64,000 nt of DNA from Anaerolineaceae bacterium (GTDB lineage Bacteria; Chloroflexota; Anaerolineae; Anaerolineales; Anaerolineaceae): assembly GCA_016936755.1 (NCBI GenBank), contig JAFGXF010000045.1:22696-86695 (forward strand), in the 5' to 3' direction. Shown here one piece after another: positions 45,637 to 54,505 of this stretch. Below the pieces are notes generated by a model, which made no database searches, was not told the DNA's origin, and was given only the letters and a program-made list of their open reading frames with translations. How positions within the stretch are numbered: position 1 is the stretch's first letter; each line of letters starts with the position of its first letter. The position numbers and the translations under genes were made by a program.

Positions 45637-46862
45637 TGGGTATTTCCTCCAACATAATTAAGGGCATAGCGCGCGTCCAGATAATTGGGATTAATATGTA
45701 AAGCCCTGTTGAACTCTTCGATGGCGGCCGTCTTATTACCCTCTCGGAATAAAGCCCAGCCATACCATAGGCGGTTTTCCTCCGAAGTGGGCGTGATTTT
45801 CAATGCATATTCCGCCAGGGCTTTAAGGTCATCGTTTCGGGCTGTTTTAAAATATGCGATGAATGGTCCAAATTGATGGCGTAACATTCTCTGGGGAATT
45901 CCCAAACGAATGGCTGTATCATATGCTTGCGCCGATTCAGCATTACGCTCGAAGTAGAGCAGATTTGTTCCCACATTGAACCAGGCATATGCATCATCCG
46001 GGTTGATCTCTGTTTCATCATATGCCTTATTCAACGCGTTGAACCGGTTGGTGTCTTCTTCCCAATTTTCACCAACAAGAGCCAGCAGTGTCTCTGTTTG
46101 ATTGGGGAGAAAAACCAGCAGATACGCGCGATTAAATGCCTTCCAATTTTCATCAAGCTCTGCATATGTTAAAAGCCTGTTCGGGCTGTACCAAGAGTCT
46201 TGAGTTGTGAACAGGCCGGCATCATCGTCATAACCGGTTACGAGCAGGTAATGTCCTCCCCAACGGTCATCATTAATCCGATATGACTGGTCAAGACGCA
46301 TACCACTCTCTACGATGACCGGGAACCCATTGGCGATAAGGCGTTTTAATAGCTGAATATCACCTGACACGCGGTATTCTGCATTCAACCAACCAGCCCT
46401 GTTTCTGACGAAGTAGACCAATTCGTCAATATTAACATTTTTATCATCGATGTTTGGTTTGATAATTTCAGCGATATCATTCTGATTGCCTACCCAGCCA
46501 TACATGCGCAAGATCATGGCCAGAGTGGCTGCACCGCAATTGTTATAGACTTCCTTTTCATATTCCGGTGCTTCCAGTATCAAGCGCGCTGGCAGCGGAG
46601 CAGGAGTGTTATTAGGCGTAGTGTGGGGAGTTGCCTCCGATAATGTCCCAATGGGGGTTAGTCGATCCAATGATAAATGAGGTTGGGGTAAAGCTGTCGG
46701 GGCATATTTAACCGGATCAAAGATACTACGGATATATGTGGTTGCCACATCCATGCGCCAGTTCACCCGCATTTTAATGTCGGGTGATTGGTAAGCTAAG
46801 ACAGCTATCAGTATCGTTCCAATGGAAACAAGACTGATAATTACCCAGATCCATTTTTTCAT
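45633..46862 (-). CDS. Membrane-anchored C39-like cysteine peptidase with TPR domain
   Basis: A 409-residue protein: N-terminal membrane helix, Thr/Pro-rich linker, a C39-like papain-fold peptidase, and C-terminal TPRs (NPDDAYAWFNVGTNLLYFER onward). Catalytic Cys is in NNCGAATLAM, His in GGHYLLVTGYD, and Asp likely in TQDSW. C39 domains usually cut leader peptides at double-Gly sites in ABC exporters, but this free-standing form with TPRs is common in surface proteins of this phylum. A minus-strand TAAAAT lies 7 bases before the ATG with no Shine-Dalgarno. Confidence 0.83.
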   Translation of the reverse strand: MKKWIWVIISLVSIGTILIAVLAYQSPDIKMRVNWRMDVATTYIRSIFDPVKYAPTALPQPHLSLDRLTPIGTLSEATPHTTPNNTPAPLPARLILEAPEYEKEVYNNCGAATLAMILRMYGWVGNQNDIAEIIKPNIDDKNVNIDELVYFVRNRAGWLNAEYRVSGDIQLLKRLIANGFPVIVESGMRLDQSYRINDDRWGGHYLLVTGYDDDAGLFTTQDSWYSPNRLLTYAELDENWKAFNRAYLLVFLPNQTETLLALVGENWEEDTNRFNALNKAYDETEINPDDAYAWFNVGTNLLYFERNAESAQAYDTAIRLGIPQRMLRHQFGPFIAYFKTARNDDLKALAEYALKITPTSEENRLWYGWALFREGNKTAAIEEFNRALHINPNYLDARYALNYVGGNTQ

Positions 46863-46869
46863 TCGCGCA

Positions 46870-46875
46870 ATTTTA
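46870..46875 (-). promoter_or_regulatory. -10 box of the C39 peptidase gene, leaderless layout
   Basis: Minus strand TAAAAT followed by seven bases and ATG. No -35 recognised. Confidence 0.4.
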
Positions 46876-46981
46876 CCAAAGGAATGCTGGTATACACTGT
46901 GGTGGGCTAGTCTCTAACCATCTTATTAATCCCCATTGGTGATGGTATGGTCTGGCTTAATAAAATATTGGGTGAAATCGT

Positions 46982-48307
46982 TCATCCTGGAAAAATGGAT
47001 TCAAAGGCTTCAGGTGCATATTTCTGTACCAAATCTGAAGAGAGCGCATTCTCTTTACAAATAGAGGCATACAGATCAACGCTCGGTCTACGAATTCTTT
47101 TCTGGGTGGCTACATCCAATCCCCAAAGGCCGAAGCGTTGTGACCAGCCACGTTCCCACTCAAAGTTATCAACCAGCGACCAGTGGAAGTATCCTTTGAT
47201 CGGCCAGTTGAAATTTACAGCGCGCCATATTTTATGAATGTGTTGGGTTATGTATCGCGGCCGCATTTTATCCTCGGCATCCTCAACACCATTTTCGGTC
47301 ACATAGATTGGCCGGTTGAAATGCAGTGCCCAATGTAAAGCTTCAAACATGCCATCTGGAACATTGGCAATAAACCCCGATCCACTCAGATCCGAGCCGT
47401 CTGGATAATGCAAGCGACCAAACAGTGTGGACGGATTGCGTATATCAAAAGAAACAATATCCTGTGAATAATAGTTCACGCCAATGAAATCCTGGGTGTT
47501 ACTCGCTGCCGGAACACGCTTACGAGTTGTGAGTAAAGAGAAGACCCCATTTTGAGCCGCATATGCAAATGTATGGAAATTACGTTTCAGTTGTCTGGCA
47601 AGAAAAGATTCGGGAAGACACCAGTTGTGGGCAGGTTTTATGCTCCGATAGTTATGCGCCATCCCGACCAGCGCGTCAGACTGCAACTTGTGAATGGCAT
47701 GATAACTACCCGCGTGAGCCTTCAACAAGTTTACTCCAGCGCGAAAAGCTCTAACCAGGCTGTTATATCCCGGTGGGAACCCTCCATGCATGTATCCGCC
47801 AAACAGGTATACATTCGGTTCATTAATCGTGACCCACAAGTGGACATAATCCTTGAAGGCTTTGACGACTTTTCTGGTGAATTTAATGAAACATTCCACC
47901 GACTTCTCATTTTCCCAACCACCCTGTTCATTGAACCAAATCGGATCGGTAAAATGATGAAGCGTAACCATTGGAACCATGTTGCGCTTTATAAGTCCTT
48001 TCAACATCTCCCGGTAAACGTCGATTGCATTATCATCCCAACGGCTGGGGGATGGCTGAATGCGACTCCATTCTATCGAGAATCGATGCGCATTTTGATG
48101 TGTATTAGCAACCCGGTCGAAGTCCTCTTCCCATCTTCCACCCCACCAGTCGCAGGCCAATCCGGATTTATCACCATTTAGGATATTTCCAGGAGTTTGC
48201 TCCCATTGCCACCAGTTATTATTGGTATTGTTTCCCTCCACCTGGTGCGCAGCAGTTGCCGTGCCCCATAGAAAACCTGAAGGAAACTGGTATTTTGCTC
48301 TTGGCAT
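46982..48307 (-). CDS. Beta-glucosidase, glycoside hydrolase family 1
   Basis: Retaining GH1 enzyme (441 residues) that hydrolyses beta-linked glucosides or galactosides in the cytosol. FPSGFLWGTATAAHQVEG is the N-terminal GH1 signature, the acid/base Glu is in TINEPNVY, and the nucleophile Glu in YVTENGVED. The WSLVDNFEWERGWSQRFG block near the end is typical. There is no signal peptide. AGGAG precedes the ATG. No sugar transporter is adjacent, although an MFS sugar-type carrier lies at 61.4 kb. Confidence 0.93.
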   Translation of the reverse strand: MPRAKYQFPSGFLWGTATAAHQVEGNNTNNNWWQWEQTPGNILNGDKSGLACDWWGGRWEEDFDRVANTHQNAHRFSIEWSRIQPSPSRWDDNAIDVYREMLKGLIKRNMVPMVTLHHFTDPIWFNEQGGWENEKSVECFIKFTRKVVKAFKDYVHLWVTINEPNVYLFGGYMHGGFPPGYNSLVRAFRAGVNLLKAHAGSYHAIHKLQSDALVGMAHNYRSIKPAHNWCLPESFLARQLKRNFHTFAYAAQNGVFSLLTTRKRVPAASNTQDFIGVNYYSQDIVSFDIRNPSTLFGRLHYPDGSDLSGSGFIANVPDGMFEALHWALHFNRPIYVTENGVEDAEDKMRPRYITQHIHKIWRAVNFNWPIKGYFHWSLVDNFEWERGWSQRFGLWGLDVATQKRIRRPSVDLYASICKENALSSDLVQKYAPEAFESIFPG

Positions 48308-48347
48308 ATTCTGCTCCTGATGTATCGATCATGTCATGATAAGGGAG

Positions 48348-48387
48348 GGGGCATAACGCCTGTCAGGTGCCAGCTGCGATATGCCCC
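48348..48387. repeat. Inverted repeat upstream of the beta-glucosidase
   Basis: GGGGCATA and TATGCCCC, 8-base perfect arms 24 bases apart, with a smaller CCTGTCAGG palindrome inside. It is 40 bases before the glucosidase start and could be an operator or a stem ending the nth-like transcript. Confidence 0.4.
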
Positions 48388-48484
48388 ATCTACCGCCTGT
48401 TCCTTCAATTCTATCTGGCCTGTGTGTTGTTGTCAAAGCTGCTGACAGGGCCAGTGACTTTTTAGTTTAAGGTTGAGCAAGGTA

Positions 48485-49186
48485 TTACGGAATAACCATA
48501 TTGAGATTAAAATCGGATGGACAGATCTGGTTCAAAGGGCACGATGGGCAATCCGGTTTACGGGGATGGCAGACCTCACGACCAAGGCGGATGATGTTGA
48601 GATGTGAAGAATAATATGAGTCCTCATTGAAAATGGATTCAAGATATTGGTGGGCGTTTTCCACACTCATTTTTGGATCTCGCAAATCAAGCCTGCCTGT
48701 GACACGAAAAATGTGTGTATCTACAGGGAAAGCCGGTTTTCCAAGAGAGAAGCACAATACGATGGCTGCAGTCTTCGGTCCCACTCCCTTAAAACGTAGC
48801 AGCCAGTTGCGTGCTTCTTCTGTGTCAAGTTTTCGTAAAAAATCAAGCTCAAGCTTACCCCGTTCCAATGTAATTGATCGTAAAACCTGTTGAATGCGGG
48901 GACCTTTCTGATTGGCCAAACCTGCACTTCGGATAGCTGACACAATGGAGTCGGTACTGGCATCCCTTACTAACTCCCAGGACGGATATTGCGTTCGAAG
49001 GTTGTTAAAAGCGATATCACGGTTGTGGTCGCTTGTATTTTGTGAAAGTATGGTGGAGACCAATTCATCCAATGGCGGTAAAGGATTACGCCAATGAGGA
49101 GCTCCATAATAATCATTTAATAATAGGTTTATAGATTCCGCCCTTCTTTGGCGTATTTCTAATAATTGATCATCGGTATCTTTCAC
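48485..49186 (-). CDS. Endonuclease III-like DNA glycosylase with 4Fe-4S cluster
   Basis: HhH-GPD glycosylase of 233 residues for oxidised pyrimidines. The helix-hairpin-helix is FKGVGPKTAAIVL with the catalytic Lys, followed by the catalytic Asp in PVDTHIFRVTGRL. The C-terminal cluster site CHPRKPDCPSCPLNQIC has the C-X6-C-X2-C-X5-C spacing. The SQNTSDHNRD segment replaces the usual SQATD of Nth. The start is GTG with AGAGGT upstream. Confidence 0.9.
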   Translation of the reverse strand: MKDTDDQLLEIRQRRAESINLLLNDYYGAPHWRNPLPPLDELVSTILSQNTSDHNRDIAFNNLRTQYPSWELVRDASTDSIVSAIRSAGLANQKGPRIQQVLRSITLERGKLELDFLRKLDTEEARNWLLRFKGVGPKTAAIVLCFSLGKPAFPVDTHIFRVTGRLDLRDPKMSVENAHQYLESIFNEDSYYSSHLNIIRLGREVCHPRKPDCPSCPLNQICPSDFNLNMVIP

Positions 49187-49307
49187 AAGGTCATACCTCT
49201 ATTATTAATGGGAATTGTGCACGAATCTCACTCAACAAGCTATTATCCCGATTGTCAATAAGTCAGGTGGCATAATAACGGATAGTGGTGATTGTTGATC
49301 GATATGA

Positions 49308-49578
49308 ATACCTTCCGGTATGTGAAGGATATAAGTTGATGTTTTCAATATGAGGGTCTTTACCCTCGATGTAGCCCCACATTATTAGAATAAGGTGTTG
49401 CCTGATGGGTGTTTCTGAGTAGGGTGAGAAAACCAACAACCTGGGATATGCATGAAGCTCTCCGGTATTGAGGACAATCGTGAGTGAGCCAAGATGACCG
49501 GTTTCTCAGCACCTCGATAAGAGAGCTCATTTACTGAACTGTAGGGGACAATTCCCATACTAAGGAAGCGTGACGCTT
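49308..49578. other. Hairpin-dense gene-free segment
   Basis: The 49187-49589 gap has no gene I accept. It contains at least five short perfect stems: ATACC/GGTAT (49308), GAGGGT/ACCCTC (49352), CCGGT/ACCGG (49462-49501) enclosing ATTG/CAAT, GGGA/TCCC near 49544, and GAAGCG/CGCTTC (49564). A GGTGTTG/CAACAACC pairing (49394-49441) could close a larger domain. It may be a structured RNA or a decayed element end. Which strand is transcribed is unknown. Confidence 0.4.
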
Positions 49579-49589
49579 CTCGAAAGGTA

Positions 49590-50441
49590 CTAGCCACAGT
49601 CTGCAGATTCTATTTGAGGAAGGTGATGATACTGGTAATAACGTTTGATACCAAAGCGAAGGCGTTTGTAATAATATGTTGACTCTTCACTGGAGATTTT
49701 ATTAAGCAAGGATGGTAAGAATTGTTCAATCGCATCCGGTGGTGTGTTTTTATTCGCAAGCGATGTCAGTTTCTTCTGAATGGTTTGAAGGAGTTTCATT
49801 TGCCATCGGATTTGTTCATGGCTGACTGGTTTGGTCCGCCCACCAATCACTGTGTAGTTTTTATATTTATCCAAAAGCAGTATTAAAGATTCCTGCCAGG
49901 CAGACAGGTCAGCTTGGGCAAGAAAAGGTGGTTGATTTGGGATTACCGCATCTCCAATGAAAATCAGGTTGTCATCTGGTAGGATTACCCAAATCGCCCC
50001 AGGAGCAGAACCAGGGTGATGTTCCAATATTATGGGAGAAGCCCCCCATGTCAAATTAAGCTGGTGACTGAAAGAGAATTCTGGTAAAGCCCAGCGAATT
50101 GGACCGAGATTACCACAACGCTCAGATGCTGACCCTGTTTCTGGTTCCTGGGGTTTGATGGATGTGGGACGATTGCGAAAGATCTGGGTGGTTCTTTCCT
50201 GTGCAATCACAATGCAATCCATCGCCCGGACTCCCACGGTCCTGTCAATATGTCCATCCAGATTAACCAGCAGGCGTGGATTGTGGTTGGATAGGTTTTG
50301 AATGGTGGTTCGCCAAGATCTGATATCCTCGGGTTTAATGGGGGCATCGATCAGCAGTACATGTTGATCACGAACTATTGCTCCTAGCGTTACACCCGCA
50401 AAACCCGTTTCAATATATACACCGTCTGTAATCTGTTCCAT
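49590..50441 (-). CDS. Degenerate metallo-beta-lactamase fold protein
   Basis: A 283-residue MBL-fold protein. The N-terminal GVYIETGFAGVTLGAIV and LLIDAPIKPED strands, and the HHPGSAPGAIWVILP and LIFIGDAV blocks fit the fold. The zinc motif HxHxDH reads DGHIDR, so the first and last His are replaced, while one His and the Asp remain. Zinc binding at site 1 is therefore doubtful, and the protein may be inactive or use another metal set. AGGAG precedes the ATG, with a TATAAT further upstream. Confidence 0.75.
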   Translation of the reverse strand: MEQITDGVYIETGFAGVTLGAIVRDQHVLLIDAPIKPEDIRSWRTTIQNLSNHNPRLLVNLDGHIDRTVGVRAMDCIVIAQERTTQIFRNRPTSIKPQEPETGSASERCGNLGPIRWALPEFSFSHQLNLTWGASPIILEHHPGSAPGAIWVILPDDNLIFIGDAVIPNQPPFLAQADLSAWQESLILLLDKYKNYTVIGGRTKPVSHEQIRWQMKLLQTIQKKLTSLANKNTPPDAIEQFLPSLLNKISSEESTYYYKRLRFGIKRYYQYHHLPQIESADCG

Positions 50442-50485
50442 AATACTCCTGTATAACAGGTTGGATTATAGTATGTTAAAGCATA

Positions 50486-52081
50486 TTATGATGGGGGCTC
50501 GGATTCTCTCATGATAGGAATAGTGAAAAGGAATCGGGCACCTTTATCGACTTTATTTTCAACCCATATCCGACCACCATGTGCTTCAACTGCCAATTTG
50601 CAGAAAGCCAAACCAAGTCCAAAACCATGCATACTTGACACACTTTTTAATCGCATGAATTTATTAAACACATTTTCCAGTTGATCCTCTGGAATCCCAG
50701 GACCACTATCCTCAACTGAAAACACGATTGCCCCGATATCCTCTTTCAAATTGATGATCACCTTGGTTTTTGAAGGTGAGAACTTGACAGCGTTTTCCAA
50801 TAGATTGATCAACACCCGCCTGATCATCTCACCATCAACCATAATATCTGAAAGTCTACCCTGACAGTGGATCTCGAAAGTGATATGTTTAACGGCAGCC
50901 ATTTGGCGACTGATTTCAATGGCATCCTTCACGATATTTTTGGGTGAATTAATGTCGGAGTGGACGATTGATTCTCCCTCTTCGATCCTGCGAATATCGA
51001 GCAGGGAGTTCACCAGCCGCATGACTCGTTCTGTCGAGCGGTGCGCAACCGATAAAATCGTTTTGACCGATTCGTCTTCATCTTTTCCAAGCTGGTGCGC
51101 CAGAATATCCAGACTGGAGACCACGTTCGAAAGAGGTGAGCGAATATCGTGATAAACCATTGTCATGAGGTCTTCTTGAATATTCTCCATCTGTTTTCGT
51201 TCGGTAATATCTCGGATAATCCATTGCAGATAGCTCTGTTTTCCCAAGGTGACTTGGCCGACCTTCACCTCCACAGGAAGCTTATTTGTCTTGGAGAGAA
51301 CAAGCTCTGATTCGTATATTACAAAATCAACCTTTTTTAATTTTGAAAAACCTGCCCCGAGTCGTGAATAATCAGGTTTATGAATTTCCATAATACTTGT
51401 TTCATGGGACAAATGGAGTCTTATGTCAGCGACTCGTTCCACCGCCCGGTTGACTTCGATCACGCGACCATCCCAGTCTGTTATAAAGAGCATATCATTC
51501 GATGCTTCAAAAAGAGTCTGGTATCTTTGTTGAGCGTGTTCCAGGCGAGTGTATAGACGTGCGTTATAAACCGCGACCCCGGCCAGATTGCCGATGTCTT
51601 GGACAAAATTGAGTTGTCGTTCAGTAAAGAAACCCGGCTTGGAATGAACGATCGTTAAAACGCCGACAAGCTCCTTATGTGAAATAAGAGGAACACAAAT
51701 AGCGCATTTCGCGCCTGTGCGATTTATGGCATCATCAGGGCGCCGGTGCCAGCGTTCGTCTTTACTGGTGTCTGGAACCAATACAGCTTTTTCTTCTTGC
51801 AGCACCCAGCCTGCCAATCCTTGTGAGAGTGTGTTGTGAAGTTGTCGGGTTGTGTGATTTATAAATTTGCCTTGATAAATGATGGCGGCATCCATGGGTT
51901 CATGCTTTTCATCCAACGTGATGATGGCCCCTCTTTCACCATTGATGGCCTCTACCGATTTCTTCAAGGTGTTTTCAAGAGTTTGTTTAAGCGATAGATC
52001 CTGAGTTAGTTCACGATTAATATCGCTTAATAAGGCTAAGTTATGATTATCATCGCCGATGCTAAATCGCTCTGACTTCAT
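50486..52081 (-). CDS. Sensor histidine kinase (GAF-PAS-HisKA-HATPase)
   Basis: A 531-residue soluble kinase with no membrane helix. A GAF domain covers about 20-180 (GAKCAICVPLISHKELVGV), a PAS domain about 190-300 (NDMLFITDWDGRVIEVNRAV), and HisKA has the phosphorylated His in MVYHDIRSPLSNV. HATPase_c has the N box LINLLENAVKFSP, G1 VEDSGPGIPED and G2 GFGLGLAF. No response regulator is next to it, so it is an orphan here. No Shine-Dalgarno is seen. The signal is cytosolic; GAF suggests a small molecule or redox cue. Confidence 0.93.
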   Translation of the reverse strand: MKSERFSIGDDNHNLALLSDINRELTQDLSLKQTLENTLKKSVEAINGERGAIITLDEKHEPMDAAIIYQGKFINHTTRQLHNTLSQGLAGWVLQEEKAVLVPDTSKDERWHRRPDDAINRTGAKCAICVPLISHKELVGVLTIVHSKPGFFTERQLNFVQDIGNLAGVAVYNARLYTRLEHAQQRYQTLFEASNDMLFITDWDGRVIEVNRAVERVADIRLHLSHETSIMEIHKPDYSRLGAGFSKLKKVDFVIYESELVLSKTNKLPVEVKVGQVTLGKQSYLQWIIRDITERKQMENIQEDLMTMVYHDIRSPLSNVVSSLDILAHQLGKDEDESVKTILSVAHRSTERVMRLVNSLLDIRRIEEGESIVHSDINSPKNIVKDAIEISRQMAAVKHITFEIHCQGRLSDIMVDGEMIRRVLINLLENAVKFSPSKTKVIINLKEDIGAIVFSVEDSGPGIPEDQLENVFNKFMRLKSVSSMHGFGLGLAFCKLAVEAHGGRIWVENKVDKGARFLFTIPIMRESEPPS

Positions 52082-52183
52082 TTTGGGGCACCGTCAACCA
52101 GTTATATATAAACATTTCTTGAATATAACTACTCATTAATAATGGTTATATCATATTAGTATATCGCTGTCATCACAGGTCTA

Positions 52184-52966
52184 TTATTTTCGTAAAGCGT
52201 TGCACCGTTCACAGTCTGGGCGTTGACACAATAATGCACTCGGATCTTTTTGGATCATGTTGCATACGACGGATATCAAATCACGCAATGGTAGTGCCTT
52301 GATTTCCAAGCCCGCCAATCCAAGTGATCCACAATAGGGTTCAAGACTGCTTGAAATGGCATTAAACCCGAAGGAACACCCCGGAAAATTAGCGCATTCA
52401 ACCAGGTCATTTTCGGTTAACGCCCAGCGTACAAATGTCTTGCGATTCGCCATGAGTTCCCCCAAATGGATACTGGTATTAGCGGTATGGTCAACATTAA
52501 TAAGAACAACCTGACCATCATTCGCCATCATATTTTCGATGACTGCCAGCGGATTCGATAGTGTCTGAGTGGACAGGTACTCTTCTGAATGCAAACCAAA
52601 AAAAGACAGAATCGGATGCTTTGACCGCTCAACTCCCGGCAGCCTGCTGAAGACTCTGGGAAAATCACCCAACGCTTCATCTGGTGGCATACGGATGTCA
52701 AAGGCTTCCACCATTTCGTTTGCCTGTCGGCCAGAGCCATAGGTGATACCATTGTCAGGCGGGCCTTTCTCAGGGATAAGCATCGTCCGGTAGGTGAACG
52801 CTGGGGTAACCACCGCATAGGTATTGGCCGTCAGGGCACCAAGCAATGTTTCCACACCGCCCTTGATGGATTCAAATGGATCCCGGGCAACGTGAATGAT
52901 CACAGGATGACTGGGACTTAACCCCAGTTTCATAATCCCCTTTTCCAGCTCGCGATAGCTGATCAT
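52184..52966 (-). CDS. AAC(3)-like N-acetyltransferase family protein
   Basis: Fold of the aminoglycoside 3-N-acetyltransferase family (Antibiotic_NAT, YokD-like), with LLGALTANTYAVVTPAFTY, RSKHPILSFFGLH, and VLINVDHTANTSIHLGE. A C-terminal CQRPDCERC cluster could bind metal. I choose ATG 52966, because the family starts at YRELEKGIMKLGL; the ORF-track start 53059 overlaps the M23 gene by 35 bases and adds an unrelated leader. Resistance cannot be claimed, as many members act on unknown amines. It lies in an envelope gene run. Confidence 0.75.
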   Translation of the reverse strand: MISYRELEKGIMKLGLSPSHPVIIHVARDPFESIKGGVETLLGALTANTYAVVTPAFTYRTMLIPEKGPPDNGITYGSGRQANEMVEAFDIRMPPDEALGDFPRVFSRLPGVERSKHPILSFFGLHSEEYLSTQTLSNPLAVIENMMANDGQVVLINVDHTANTSIHLGELMANRKTFVRWALTENDLVECANFPGCSFGFNAISSSLEPYCGSLGLAGLEIKALPLRDLISVVCNMIQKDPSALLCQRPDCERCNALRK

Positions 52967-53024
52967 GAGATGATTACCTGACGATTGCGGGAATCCTGCG
53001 TGGATGGGTGTGAAAAGGTTGTGT

Positions 53025-53732
53025 TTATTGGCTGTTGCATTGAACAATATCTCCATCATTCATAAGACTGTTTAGAGGCATACCAAAATATGGGGACGGG
53101 TCAAGTGTGTTGGATATATCCAACTCATTCAGATATCGTCCGTTAACATCACTTAAGACAATAGACAGGTGAAGATGAACACCAGTTGGGTTCCCGGAGT
53201 CTCCTGAATAATTTCCCTGATAACCCAGTAGTGTTCCAGCTGGGACGAAAAGATCGTTTGTTCCGGGCACAAACGGGTCGCTAATATATGAGTTGCCATT
53301 TTTATCCGCCATATGGGTATAGTAAACCCAGATTTGCCGGTGTGGGTAAAGTGGATCCTTGGGGATACGAATGATGATAGATGATTTCCACCCTATCTGG
53401 CGGGTCAGGTAACCATCAAAAACCGAAAATACTGGCGTTATTCCTGATGCTGTTCCTGCAAAGATGTCAATACCTTGATGTTTGTGGTTAAGCTTGAACT
53501 GATCACCCCAGAGAAAACCAACGTAACCACTGGTAGGCAAATAAAAAGGTGCGCCTGGACATCGGTCGTTCGCCTTGATCGACCAATCGGCATGCTCAAT
53601 AGGCTTATTGAGCCAGGCGACTAGTCGCTGTGAGCGAGATAATGAAGATTGGAACAGGTGTACAGAAAAATATCCTGCCACGATCAATATGACGGCCAGA
53701 ACAGAGAGCGTGATGACTGTTAGGCGATTCAT
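53025..53732 (-). CDS. M23 family zinc endopeptidase, membrane anchored
   Basis: A 235-residue LytM-type peptidase that cuts peptidoglycan cross-links. One N-terminal membrane helix (5-27), then the catalytic domain. Ligands are in HKHQGIDIF (HxxxD), YYTHMAD and GVHLHLSI (HxH), so the site looks complete and active. An unusually short stalk holds the enzyme close to the membrane. It lies 17 bases after the anchored protein gene in the same run. Confidence 0.9.
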   Translation of the reverse strand: MNRLTVITLSVLAVILIVAGYFSVHLFQSSLSRSQRLVAWLNKPIEHADWSIKANDRCPGAPFYLPTSGYVGFLWGDQFKLNHKHQGIDIFAGTASGITPVFSVFDGYLTRQIGWKSSIIIRIPKDPLYPHRQIWVYYTHMADKNGNSYISDPFVPGTNDLFVPAGTLLGYQGNYSGDSGNPTGVHLHLSIVLSDVNGRYLNELDISNTLDPSPYFGMPLNSLMNDGDIVQCNSQ

Positions 53733-53749
53733 TCAAGTGCTGAAGACCC

Positions 53750-54490
53750 CTATTGAAGCTGCTGGAAGTCGATCAGGATTAAGCTCCGTTGGCAGTCTGA
53801 ATAGGTATTAAAAAAGAATTGTTCCGACACCGGTTTTCCATCATCAGCAAGTATTTGGATGGAGAGGGTCGCCTCAGAGGCATTCAATGCTCCACCCAGA
53901 TAGAATTCATATCCACCCGGTCCATATTGAGGTGCGGCACCGCTAAGGGTGGTCTGATGATAGATATCAAATCCGAGCGTGCCATCCAATAAGAGGGTGA
54001 TACCAAGGGCTGGATTTCCTGCAAGGTCTGTGACCACACCACCAACACCCATCCACGTGCAGCCTACATTTGAATTAATGTCAGTGGCGGGTATTGCGGT
54101 AATTGTGTTCCTTATTGAAAAATATGTACCTGGCGGCAAGGTTGCTGTTGGGGGAAGAGGCGTTATTGTTGGCCAGGGTGTATATGAGGCAATCACCTGC
54201 AAGGTGGGTGAAGACACAGGTAAACCGAATGATAATGTTGAGTAGGTCGAGGTGGGAGTCCAGGTGGCTGGAAAAACACGCGGGGTGAATGTGGCCGTTG
54301 GAGTGGGGGTTGCTGTCATGGATGGTGGAAAAGGATTGATCGGAAGGTATGGGTTTGTTAATAAGACAAGGACATAGGATGACATGCAGCAGGTTCCAAG
54401 AAGCATTATTACAGCCAGTATGTTCCATAATGGCGTCAACGACATTTTTTTTGCAGTTTTCTTGGGTTTCTCGTTTTTTTGTTTTACCAT
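53750..54490 (-). CDS. Membrane-anchored protein with Thr/Pro linker, unknown function
   Basis: Basic cytosolic N-terminus (KQKNEKPKKTAKK), one membrane helix (about 25-47), a long Thr/Pro-rich spacer (to about 125), then an extracellular domain of about 120 residues. GGVVTDLAGNPALGITLLLDG is the strand pattern of a carboxypeptidase-regulatory-like or Ig-type fold. I do not recognise the family. ATG at 54490 follows a GTG that is the ORF-track start. It is placed between a foldase and a peptidoglycan peptidase gene, hinting at a wall-associated role. Confidence 0.7.
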   Translation of the reverse strand: MVKQKNEKPKKTAKKMSLTPLWNILAVIMLLGTCCMSSYVLVLLTNPYLPINPFPPSMTATPTPTATFTPRVFPATWTPTSTYSTLSFGLPVSSPTLQVIASYTPWPTITPLPPTATLPPGTYFSIRNTITAIPATDINSNVGCTWMGVGGVVTDLAGNPALGITLLLDGTLGFDIYHQTTLSGAAPQYGPGGYEFYLGGALNASEATLSIQILADDGKPVSEQFFFNTYSDCQRSLILIDFQQLQ

Positions 54491-54505
54491 CACAATACCC
54501 CTGCT

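Noticed and set aside
49308-49578. Group II intron or IS110 bridge RNA remnant
   Set aside because: I could not find intron 5'/domain V signatures or a transposase; the hairpins alone do not identify an element.
49385-49597. 70-codon minus-strand frame
   Set aside because: It has no Shine-Dalgarno or domain, overlaps the MBL gene end and lies in the hairpin-rich segment; it is more likely a chance frame.
52184-52966. Call as an aminoglycoside resistance gene
   Set aside because: Only family-level similarity is visible, and the neighbours are envelope genes, so resistance is not supported.
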